DNA of 64,000 nt from Rebecca billardiae RCC1528 (Eukaryota > Haptophyta), in the NCBI GenBank assembly GCA_965240325.2, contig OZ251239.1, positions 1,240,001 to 1,304,000 of the forward strand, in the 5' to 3' direction. A program made the translations under genes and the position numbers. Of this stretch, positions 15,714 to 25,527 are shown in pieces; position 1 is the stretch's first letter, and every line of letters begins with the position of its first letter. The notes below the pieces were generated by a model. That model did no database searches, was not told the origin of the DNA, and worked only from the letters and a program-made list of their open reading frames with translations.

Positions 15714-18700
15714 GCGCCGCGGCGCGCGGCGCGCCGCCGCCGCCCGCGGGCGCGCGGGCGCGCAGCGCGGTGCACACGCGGTGTATGCACACGCTCTTGC
15801 GCGTGCCCTGCCCCCCGAAGCGTGGCTTGTCCAGGCAGCTCGCGCACTGCCCGCAGTCCGCACGCGCGCAGCCTTGGCACACGCCACACCGCGCGCGCCG
15901 CACGCGCGCGCCGCCGCCGGGCGGCGCGGCCGAAGTCATGCTCGCCTCCGGCCGGTTGTCGGCCAGGCTGCCTGCCGGGAGCGGCCCGGACACTGCGGCG
16001 GAGGCGATGCTCGGCGCCGCCGCCGCGAAGCAGCCCTCCGCCGGCCCGCCGGGCGGAGGCTGCGCCGACGGGCCGCACGGCGCGGAGGCGTCCGCGCCCG
16101 CCGCGGCCGCGGCCGCGGGCGCGGCTGCTGGTCCCTCTGGGTGACGCGCGGGCGGGTGCGCTGCGGAGGCGTGCGCCGCGGACATCGGCGTCGCAGCCGC
16201 CGCGCCGAGCGCCCCGCCATCCGAGCCCGCGCGGCCCGAGCCCGCCGCCGCCGCACGCGGCGCGGCTGCGCCGTGCTGCGCTGCCCCTGCACTGAGGCGC
16301 GCGTCGGCGCGCGCCGGCGGCGCGCCGGCGAGCTGCGCGACAGCCGCGGCCGGCGGCGCGGGGCCGGCGGCGCGCCACGCGGGCTGCACCTCGGCTCCGG
16401 GGCGAGGGTGTGGCGTGTGCAGGCCCGACCAGCCCGCGGCAGGCTCGGGCCCGACGGCGCCGCCCGGCAGCGGCGTCGCGCGTGGCGGCACCACGGCCGC
16501 TGCTTCGCGCGCCGACGCGCCCGCCGCCGCGCCGCCAGACGGCGGCGCGGCGGGCGCGCCGCGAGCGAGCGCGCAGCGCGCGGCGGGCGGCCGCGGGCTC
16601 GGCGTGCGCATGAGCACGGCCGCGGCTTGGACGGGCGCGCGCGGCGGCGAGAGCGCAGCCGAGTCCGTCTCCATCGGCGTGGGTGCTGCGCGCGCCGTCG
16701 CCGCCGCGCCCGCCGTTGCCTCGGCGGGCGGCGCGCGCGCGGCAGTCGCTGCCAGCTCAGCACTCGCCGCCGCCGCCATCACTTCCCCCGCGGCGGCCGC
16801 CGCCGTCGCCGCCGTCGCCGCCGCCACCGTTGTGTCCATGCGCTCGCCGAGCGCCCTGTCGGCTGCCGGCGCGCACGGTGGTGGCGGCGGCGGCATCGCC
16901 GCGTCCGCGTGCGCGGCGGCAGCCGGCGGGTACGCGCTCGGCGGCGACGCCGCGAGCGCCCGCGCATCCTGCGGCGCCTGCGGCGGCGGCGGCGGCGGTG
17001 GCATCAGCCGCAGCGGTGAAGGAGCGCCGCCACACGCGCCGCCGGTGGCCGCAGCGCCCGGCGGCAGCGGCAGCGCGGGCGGCTTCGGCGGCGCGACCGC
17101 GCGGGCGGGTGGCACGCGCACCGGCCCGCCCGCCCCGCCCGCGCCGCCGCCCGCCGCCCCCTTCGCCTCCCGCTCCGAGCGATGCTCGCCCTGCGCGAGC
17201 ACGCGCCGCGAGCCGCCGCCAAGCGCATCGACGGGGTCTGCGCCGATCGGAGTGAGCCAGCCGAGGCGCGTCATGACGCGGAGCACGTTGGCGTCGACGG
17301 CGAAGTCGACGCGGCGGAGGCGGTAGAGCACGAGGCACGCGATCGACTTGCGCGAGATCCCGGCGTACTGCATCAGGTACGCGCGCACCCGCGGCGTCGG
17401 CCAACTGTCGAGCGCCTCCAGACACGTTCTGCCCATGGTTGCGTGCACGCCTTTTAGAAACGCGAGAATGCGCTCGGCCTTGATGTGAAAGTACGGGCCG
17501 TGGCAGATGAGCGGCTCGATGTCCGCGGGCGCGCACCGGCGCACCGCGTCCCAGTCCGGCTCGCGCGCGCGCGGCGCCACGCTCAGCGACAGCCGCACCC
17601 GCCCGCCGCGCTCGACGCGCACGGCCGCGCGCGCGGCCGCACTCGGCGGGAAGGCGGCGTAAAAATTCGCATACGAAACGGAAGACCACGAGTTTCTGGT
17701 GTTCTGCGCGCAGATGAGCCCGATCAGCGTGCCGATCACCGAGGTGTGCCACGGGCGCGAGATGTGCGCGAGCGGGCCGTACACGCGGTCGAGCGCCGCC
17801 GAGAACGCGCGGAACGTGCCGAGCGCGTTCGCCGCGCTCAGCGCGCCATCGGGTCGCGCGCTCGCCAGCGCAGCCGTCTCGGCGCGCAGCGCTCGGAAGG
17901 CACCGCGGTGGTCGATGCGCGCGGGGCGGGAGGGGGCGGCGGCGGAGGCGGGGCCGACGCGCATCGGGAGCGGCGTCGCGCTGCCCAGCGCGCGAGCCAG
18001 CGCGCCGGCGAGCACCACCGCCATGCCGCCCGACCCGGCGCCGGCCGTGCCGTCGGCGCCGTCGGCGGCGCCGCGGCCGCGCGCGCCCGCTGCCGCGACG
18101 ATTAGCGCTCGCGACGACGGCGGCGGAGGCGCCGCCGCCGCGGCCGGCGCCGCGGCCGGCTCCGGCGGCGTGCTCGCTCCGCCCGCAAGCGCCTCGGCGA
18201 GGGCGGCGGGGGCGGCCGGCGGCGGCATGGCGGCGTCGACGGGCCCCGCCGACGCCGCGTGCCGCCCCGCGCCGTGCGCCGCTCCGAGCGGCGAGGCCGC
18301 AGCCGCCGCCGCGCGCGCCTCGGCCGCGCCGCGCGCGTCGTGGGCCGCGGGCGGCGGCTGAGGCGGCGGCGGCGGCGGCGGTGCGGGGACGGCGCGCGCG
18401 CGGACGCGCAGGCGGACGCGTGGCAGCGCGCGCGGCGCGCGCGCGCCCACGGGCTCCCCCTGCGCCACCGAGCCCGCGCGTGCGCCCGCCGAGCCATCGG
18501 CGGCGGCGGCGCCCGCACCGCTCGCAACGGCAAGCTCCGCGCAACACGGCTGCTGCCGCCGCCACGCCGCGTGCGCGGTGCGCACGTGCGCGCGCCACCG
18601 CTCGGGCGCGACGGCGCCGAGCGCGCGGCCCGACGCATCGACCTCGAAGAGCGCGTCGAGCCGGAGGCCGAGCAGCCGCTCCCACCCGAGATTGCTCGAG

Positions 18701-20886
18701 GGCGCGCCGATCTCCCCGCCGAGATTGCTCGAGGGCGCGCCGATCTCCCCGCCGAGATTGCTCAAGGGCGCGCCGATCTCGGCGCCGAGATCGGCCGAGC
18801 GCGCCCAATCCGCACTCGCCTGCGCGGCTCCAGCGCGCGCGCCGGTGGCGGCCGCGGCGGAGGGCGGCGCCAGCTGTGGCGCCGAGGGCCCCGCGCCATC
18901 CGCCGGCGGATCCGACGCCTCGGTGGCCGCGTGCGCCCCGGCGGCGGCCCGCGCCCCGACCGCGCATGCCGCAGCGCCGGGCGGCCGCGCGCCGCCCAGT
19001 CCCAGCCCGTCTCCGCCGCCCTGCTTGGCGCCGTGCCTGGGGCGCGCGCGCGCGCGCGGCGAGGGCTCGCCGCCGGCGAGCGCGAGCAGCGCCGGCAGCC
19101 GGCGGCGCTTGATCGGCCGACCGGCCGCGGAGTGCGCGCCGCTCCAGCCGCACGCGCCGCCGGCCGCCGCGCCGCCGCCGGCCGCCGCGCCGGTCGGGGC
19201 CTCATTCGCCTCCGCCTCCTCCGCCTCCGCCTCACACAGCGGGCAGGCGTAGGCGTGCGCGCTGCGGCCGAGGGCGGCGAGCTCGGCCGGGCCGAGGCCC
19301 GCGCACAGCGCGTGCACCCACAGCTCGCAACGGTCGCAGCACACCATCGCCCAGTCCTCCTCCGCACACGCTGTCGAGTTGGCGGCGGCGGCGGCGGCGG
19401 CGGCAGAACCTGCCGCGTCGGCGGCGGCTGCGGCGGCGGCTGCGGCGGCGGCGGCGGCGGCGGGCTGCGTGGACGGCGGCGATGGCGGCGCTGAGCGGGC
19501 GCAGCCGGCCGCGCGCGCGGTGCCGGCGTGCGCAGCCGCTGCGCCCGCCCCTGCGCCCGCGCCCGCCGCCGCCGCCGCCGCCTCGGCGCCTCCGCCGGTA
19601 CGCACCCCAGGCAGTGCCCACAGCTCCAGGCAGACGGGGCAGTACTCGCGCGCGCGCCACCGGGCGGCGCACGGCGCGCACGCGTGGATCAGGCCGCGGC
19701 CGGGCACCGTGCACGGCTGCACGCGGCACGCGGGCGGCTGCGCGCCGCCATTCGCCCGCCGCGCCTCCGCGACGCCGGCACCGCCGCCGCCACCGCCGCC
19801 GCCGCACGATTCGCACGCGCGGCCGGGCGGCGCGCGCGCAGGGTCACACGCGGGGCAAAGGTATTCGGTGCCGCCCTCGAGGCGCACGAGGGCGGCGGCG
19901 TCGAGCCCGTCGCACGCCGCGTGCACCCACATCGCACACCCGTCGCAGCACGCCATCTCCACCGAGTCCGGCGCCCACGCCGCCGCGCACACCGGACAGT
20001 ACGCCCCGGCCGCGTGCGCGCGCGCGCACGACTCGCACAGCAGCAGCCGCCCGTGGTCCGGCACCGCGGCGGGGCGCAGCCCGACGGCGGCGTGGGGCGA
20101 GCGCGGGGGGCAGACGGCGCAGCGCCGCGCGCGGCGTTTGGCGCTCGCGCCCGTCGCCGCGCTCGATGCGCCGCGCTTGCACGCGCCCTTGCTCTCCGCA
20201 GCCGCGGCCGGCGGCGGCGCCGCCGTCCTGGGCGGCGCGCGTGACGCAGCGGCGCCGACGCGCGCGCGCGCGGCGCCGGCAGAGGCCGAGGACGGCGCCT
20301 CGGCTGCGCGCGGGCGTGCGGCCGCGCGGGGCCCGTCGGCGCGCGCATCGCCGCGCCGTGCGCCTCCGATGCGCCCACCACGCGCGTGAGCGGGCCCGGC
20401 CTTCTCCGCGGCGGCGGCGGCCGCGCTCAGAGCCGCCCGCCAGCGCTCGGCTTGCAGCGCCACTCGCGCGACCTTGCCGTCGTCAAACTTGATCGTGCGC
20501 CGCGCGCGGGCGGCGTGCTGGGCGGGGTCGCCCGGCGGCGCGTCGAGCACCACGCCGGCGAGCCAGCCGCGCGGCTCCCCGCGCCAGACTTGAATGCGAG
20601 CGCCAAGACTCGGCTGCTCGCGCGCGCCGCCGCCGGCCGACGCGCGCCGCGTGGCAGCCTGGAGCTGCGGGGCGATGGGGTCGGCGGTCTCGGCGTCGGA
20701 AAACTTGCGCGGGGCGTGCCGCGCGCGAGGCGGCCGAGGCGCCGCGCTGCTTCGGAGCAGGCGCATGGGCACGCGGCGGGGTCGTGAGTCGATGACGATG
20801 GACGGCTGAGCCCGGGGAAAGACGGGCCCGAGCTTGCGGGCCGAGCCTTTTGCGGTGACGGCCGGGCGCGAAAGCCCTGCACGCAT
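11324..20886 (-). CDS. DEMETER-like 5-methylcytosine DNA glycosylase with PHD, CXXC and J domains
   Basis: Predicted as complement(11324..11953, 12111..12207, 12630..12790, 13294..20886), about 2,826 residues. In order: a Tudor-like stretch (about 92-155); two PHD-type Cys/His clusters (about 259-344 and 416-557); an HhH-GPD glycosylase core (about 1,040-1,210) with LIGLICAQNTRNSW, the Lys of SRKSIACLVLY and the catalytic Asp of FAVDANV; a CXXC zinc finger (about 1,662-1,702, CGVCQGC...CGQCASCLDK); the distal half of the glycosylase with QMITHGAILC and a [4Fe-4S] cluster C-x5-C-x2-C-x5-C (about 2,186-2,203); the RRM-like C-terminal block (MRGTYFFSNEVFE, exon 2 GNDFICIRRFRR, exon 3 PLVLDSPKL); and a J-like domain with HPDKGG in exon 4. 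DEMETER enzymes excise 5-methylcytosine for active demethylation. Exon 1 is 7.6 kb, so further in-frame introns are possible. Intron 3 is only consistent as GC-AG. Confidence 0.85.
18689..18790. repeat. in-frame 33-bp minisatellite in the glycosylase gene
   Basis: Three near-perfect 33-bp units encode the 11-residue repeat GGEIGAPSSNL in the disordered region upstream of the glycosylase core. Confidence 0.85.
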
Positions 20887-21201
20887 CAGGTACGTGAGTC
20901 GCCCGGTCGGACGAAACTTGGTGACGACCGGAGTGCTGGACTACCGCCTTTGGCCGGACCGCCTCACCTTTTGTCGCTGCAGACCGCCTGCAGTGCAGAG
21001 CCGCACCGTGTACGCCCGTCTCACAGTATGATCGTCAGCAACGCGACAGCGACAGCGTTGGCCATTGATTCCAAGGGCGTTGAGCTCAGTGGCAGCTGCC
21101 TGCCGCAGCTCGGGGGCTCGGGGCTGGGCGAGACCGACGGATCGGTCAGCTATGCCTTCCGTCGTCGGACTTGGCGCGCCGCGCTGTGCGTGCGCAGCGA
21201 C
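20887..21201. other. intergenic between the glycosylase promoter and the acidic-protein 3' end
   Basis: No gene signal seen. It holds the 5' flank of the glycosylase gene and the 3' flank of the next minus-strand gene. Confidence 0.4.
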
Positions 21202-21891
21202 TCAGACGCCGCGCTTCTGCCGCTTTGCACGAGGCTGCTCCGCCTCGGGCTCAGCAGCCTTGTCGTCGTCGTCGTCGTCGCCACCGCCGTCACCGCTGCC
21301 ATCGTCGTCGTCGTCGTCGCTGCCGTCGCTGTCGTCGTCGCTGTCCTCCTCGTCGTCGCTGCCCTCCTCCTCCTCCTCGTCGTCGTCGTCGTCTCCCTCG
21401 GTCGCGTCGCCTTCCTCCTCGCCCTCCTCATCGCTCTCCTCCTCGCCCTCGTCCTCCTCCTCGCCCTCGTCCTCCTCCGCCTCCTCCTCCTCGTCCGCCT
21501 CCGGCTCAGGCCGGCCATCTGCTACCCACTTCTCATAGTCCTTGAGCGGCAGCGGCTCGGGCGTGCCCACGGCGTCATCGGCGGTGCGCACGAGCACCAC
21601 GTCGCCCTTGATCGCCGCCTCGAACGAGCTCTCGGGCAGCGTGTGCCGGTTGCGCTTCCCCGTCGCGCCGTCCTTGCCGACCGCCTGCACGTTGAGGGCG
21701 CGGATGGCGCCCACGACCGTCGGCGTGCCCTTGAGCAGCTCGCACACGTTGCGGTGGTCGATCGAGACCTCGGTGCAGGTGCCGTCGGCCTTGAGGACTA
21801 CGGCGAGGACCGCGGCCGACGGCTTCGACATGACCGCGGTGGCGAGCGCCTGCGCGGCGACGTTTGCCGGTGCACCCCGCGTCTTGGCCAT
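21202..21891 (-). CDS. acidic-tailed protein of unknown function
   Basis: 229 residues, ATG at 21,891, single exon. The N-terminal 110 residues form a compact, non-repetitive domain (including VLKADGTCTEVSIDHRN and KGDVVLVRT). The rest is a long Asp/Glu run (about residues 130-210) encoded by GTC/CTC-rich minus-strand sequence, ending with a basic patch PRAKRQKRG that could be a nuclear signal. This shape (globular head, acidic tail, terminal basic motif) is common in histone chaperones and nucleolar proteins, but I recognise no family and assign no function. It lies head-to-head with the ATP-grasp gene, 135 bp apart, suggesting a shared promoter. Confidence 0.7.
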   Translation of the reverse strand: MAKTRGAPANVAAQALATAVMSKPSAAVLAVVLKADGTCTEVSIDHRNVCELLKGTPTVVGAIRALNVQAVGKDGATGKRNRHTLPESSFEAAIKGDVVLVRTADDAVGTPEPLPLKDYEKWVADGRPEPEADEEEEAEEDEGEEEDEGEEESDEEGEEEGDATEGDDDDDEEEEEGSDDEEDSDDDSDGSDDDDDDGSGDGGGDDDDDDKAAEPEAEQPRAKRQKRGV

Positions 21892-22026
21892 GACTCTCCG
21901 CTCGCGACCAGGCTTTCGGCACGCGCGTGGTGCCTTTCAGCTTGACCAACGGTCTCCACTCTCCACCGCCGCCGGACGTGTGCAGCCGGACCGGCCTCTT
22001 GACGAAGCGAGGCGGAACCACACAAC

Positions 22027-23258
22027 ATGGCGCCATGGCGGCGCCAGGCGTGCACGAGAGCGGTACTGTATTGTAGGGGGCCGCGCGGCAAAGCGCTCCT
22101 CCTAACGGCCGCACTCGTGCTCCACGCCCGCGCGGCCGCGGCGGCCGCGGACACCGATGCATGCGCGCGGCTGCGCGCGGCGAACAACCGCATGCTGATC
22201 GTCGCCGAGCGCGGCTCCGTGCTCGAGACGGTGCACGCGGGCGCGCTGCACCGCGCGGGCTGGGACGTGGGCTTTGTGCTGTGGACGACGGCTGGGCCCG
22301 GCTCGCCGACGATGGCCTCCTCGCGCTCGATCATCGCGGAGGCGGGCCGGCCGATCACGTTCCTCAGATTCCTGTGGCAGCAGCCGACGGGCGCACAGCT
22401 CATTGACGCCGTCAGCGAGTTCCGCCCGTCGCTTGTGCTCGGCGCGAACGTGCGCGCGATGGCGCTGCTCGAGGGCGCGGTGAGGGCGCTCGAGGGCAGG
22501 CCGGCCAGCGCGCCGCGCCGCGAGGCCGCCGCTCGCATCCGCTGCTCGCTGCCCGCGCCCTCCGCCGCGCTGAACGCGAGCGGCGGCGCATCGCTCGCCG
22601 TGTCCAAGTCAGGCGCTCTGCTGCTGGCGCAGCGCGCAGGCGTGCGCATGCCGTGGACGCTGTACGTGCCGCCCGAGGGCCTGGGCGACCGCGAGGCCGC
22701 GGAGGCCGAGAGGCGCGTGCCGGTGTACGTCAAGTCAGACCGCGACGGCGGCGGGAAGGGCGTGAAGTGGTGCACGTCCGCGGCGTGCGTGCGGCGCGCG
22801 CTGCGCGGCGCGCGCGGCGCGCCCGCGGTGCTGCAGGCGCGCGCGGACGGTCCCCTGGTGTCGGTGGTGGGCGCGGCGCTGGGCGGGCGCGTGCTCGGCG
22901 CGTTCGCGCGGCCGGTCGTGCTCACGCAGGGCGGCAGGCTCGGCTCGAGCCTCCTGCAGACCAGCGTGAACCACCCGGGCGCGCTCGCGCAGGCGAGCGC
23001 GCTCGCCGCGGCGCTCGGCGTGACCGGCTTCTGGGCGGCTGATTTTGTGGTGGTCGGCTGCGCGGCGGGCGCGGGCGCAGGGGCTGCGGGCGCGGCCGAC
23101 GCGGCGGGCGTGGGCAGCGCCGCCCGGGGCGGCGAGGCCCTGCTGATCGACCCGAACATGCGCTTCAACACCAACGCGCTGCTCGACGGCGCCGCGCTCG
23201 GGATCGGGGTCGGCCTGGCCGAGCGCCTGCTGCACGCCGCACTCGGCGAGCCCGCGCT

Positions 23259-23309
<51 letters not shown>

Positions 23310-24015
23310 GCCGGCCGACGCGGGCGTGGCGGCGGGCGTGGCGGCTCCGAGCGGCGGGCAGCAGGCGAGCGCGCGACCGACGTGGCCGTCGCGTCCGGCC
23401 TCGCCGGACGCCCCGCCGTCGCCTGCCCCGGCGGCGCTCTTGCCACTGCCGCACTCGCTCACGTACGCGCGCTTCTCCCCGGGGTACCTCTCCAAGCACG
23501 GGCTGCCGACCCAGTTCTTCTGCGCAGACGTTTTCGTGCCGATACCGGTGGAGATGCCGAACACGACGCGGGCGGTGACGCGCGCGCGGGTGCGCGTGGA
23601 CGCGGGCGCGTGCACGCTCAGCGCCGACGGCGGCGCCGCCGAGCGCGCGCGGCCGCTTGCTCCGGGCGCGCCAGCCGGTGGCAGGGCCGTGTCGTCAGGC
23701 CCTGCGCTGCGCCAGATGTGCGCGGGCCCGGCGGCGCCTTGCGTTGGCCGATGCACGCCCCTCGCCACGCGCACGCCGGCACTCACGGTCTGCGAGGCGG
23801 TCGCCACCGTGTGCACGCGCGAGTGGCTGCTGGCGCACACCAAGCCGTGCGAGCCAGCCGGTGCGCAGCGCGTGGCTGGTGCTGCCTCGGCCCGCCCCGG
23901 CGCGCGAGGCGGCGCCGCGCGCTCCACCTCGACGGTCGCCGCCTTCTGCGGCGGCGGCTCGCTCCGGTGCCGCGGCTCGGGTCAGTGCACCGTGGACGGC
24001 CTCACAGGTGGCTGA
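22027..24015 (+). CDS. secretory ATP-grasp-fold protein with Gly-rich linker and Cys-rich tail
   Basis: 662 residues, ATG at 22,027. Residues about 22-42 ([20 protein letters not shown]) look like a signal peptide or anchor. The core resembles an ATP-grasp enzyme: an N-terminal Rossmann-like lobe (MLIVAERGS), the ATP-binding YVKSDRDGGGKGVKW near residue 233 and a metal/ATP motif LLIDPNMRFN near residue 370, where the family has E-x-N-x-R. ATP-grasp ligases join a carboxylate to an amine or thiol through an acyl phosphate; the substrates cannot be inferred. A GGC run (about 23,262-23,306) gives a poly-Gly linker, followed by a Cys-rich region of about 170 residues with evenly spaced cysteines, as in an extracellular domain. 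An ATP-grasp fold on a secreted protein is unusual; a Golgi-facing ATP supply or loss of activity are alternatives. Confidence 0.68.
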
Positions 24016-24289
24016 CGACGGCTGATCGGTCGTGAAGATCGATCACTAGATGTCCTTCTAATTAAGAGCGCAGTAGCTTACCCCGTACTCATCTGTCTCA
24101 TAGGTTAATAGGTACGGGTACCTGGCTGTGGAGTCGTTCTCTAAACGACGGTTGGGCGGCGGAGAGTCCGGGAACACCGGACAGTTTGGAACGCTCTGCT
24201 TGGGCTGCACGACTGCAGGCGGCGGAAGCGCGTTGGGGCCCGGCGAGGAGTCGCGCGCGTGGATTTCAACGGCCGCGTGCGCCGCACTC

Positions 24290-24906
24290 ATGGCGAAGGC
24301 GGTGGACGTCTCGTCCCTCGCGGAGTGCATCGACTCGACGGGCCTCGAGGTGCTCAACGCCTCGAACCCGGAGCTTCTGCCCAAGGTTCTGAACGGGGGC
24401 ACCGAGCAGCCGCTCAAGTCCGACTGCGACGAGCAGCTGCTCGTGAGAATCCCGTTCACGCAGCCCGTGAAGCTGCACTCGCTCGTCATCACTGGGGGGG
24501 CAGGTCCGTCGCGCGCCGCGCCGTTCCCGCCGCGCGCCCGCCCAGCTCGCCCTCGCCAACCCGTCCGCGGCGCGCGCTCGTGGCCCGCGTGGCGCGCCAC
24601 GCCGTTCGTCCGCGCGCAGCGGCGCCGAGGCATATCAAGCTCTTCACGAATAAGGTCTCGATGACGTTCGACGACGTGGAGTCGTTCCCACCGACGCAGA
24701 CGCTCGAGCTCTCCGCCTCCGACTTCACCGACGGCGTCGCCACCGTGCCGCTGCAGTACGTCAAGTTCCAGTGCGTGCAGTCGCTCACCGCGTTCGTTGA
24801 GGACAACCTGGAGGACGGCGAGGTGACGGAGCTCGGGCGCGTGCAGGTGCTCGGCGTGCCGATCAAGGCGACAAACGTGAACGAGCTCAAGAAGCAGGAG
24901 GGCTGA
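24290..24906 (+). CDS. PITH-domain protein (2 exons)
   Basis: Predicted as join(24290..24503, 24620..24906), 166 residues. Exon 1 encodes LAECIDSTGLEVLNAS and QLLVRIPFTQPVKLHSLVI; exon 2 encodes RHIKLFTNKVSMTFDDVE, PLQYVKFQCVQSLTAFVEDN and a GVPIKATNVNELK ending. Together these match the PITH domain found at the C-terminus of thioredoxin-like TXNL1 (which binds the 26S proteasome) and in PITHD1. The two halves lie in different frames and are joined in phase 1 by a 116-bp GT-AG intron (donor at 24,504, acceptor ending at 24,619). I chose the ATG at 24,290 (MAKAVDVSSL); the frame extends upstream to 24,128 with non-domain sequence, so an earlier start is possible. No thioredoxin domain is present. 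Confidence 0.85.
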
Positions 24907-25527
24907 TGCTAGGCGCGCCTCCGCCGAGCGCCGCCGCGCCTCGGGCAGAGCGATGCACGCAGAGAAGTGACGGACGCTCCCCTAAAGGCGGCCCTCGGGC
25001 CTGCGGGGACGGCCTGACCCTGTCGATGCAGCTCGCGAGCGCGGCGGCGATGTGCGCCGGCACGTGGCCTCGGTGGGAGGGCGTGCGGCTGGCGCAGGCA
25101 CACGTGCCTTGCGCCCCTTGTACACCGGACACGGATATGCGGCGTGGACGAGCCTGAGGGTGTGACAATGTGCCGCGACGTCTGTCGGCTGGCCCGTCTC
25201 ACTCTCAATTCTCATCACCCGCGCGCCGACGGTGGAACGAATTGCACCATGATATACTACATGTATGACACTACTTCAGCCTTGCGCCGACCGCCATGAT
25301 ACGTTGACGGCCGTCGAGCTGCCTATCATGGGGTCGCCGCAGCTCCACTGTTAGGTCTGCGCGGTGCCGGTGTCACAGGCCGGCCCGCGCGGACGCTTTT
25401 GCTCATTGGCCATTGCTATGCTGACGATACTTTGTAACAAATCACAGGACATGCATGCAAGGTCCGTACTCGTACGCCCGCCGCGCGCGCGCGCTCGTCG
25501 AGCGGTCCGCTGATTCGCCCGCTCGAC
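24907..25527. other. intergenic, nothing recognised
   Basis: 3' flank of the PITH gene and promoter region of the MYND-finger gene. AT content rises around 25,230-25,450. No RNA gene or repeat seen. Confidence 0.4.

Noticed and set aside
12218-20784. Many long plus-strand frames (for example 682, 460, 473, 758 codons) across the glycosylase gene
   Set aside because: They are Arg/Ala/Pro-rich shadows caused by high GC; only the minus-strand frame carries recognisable domains.
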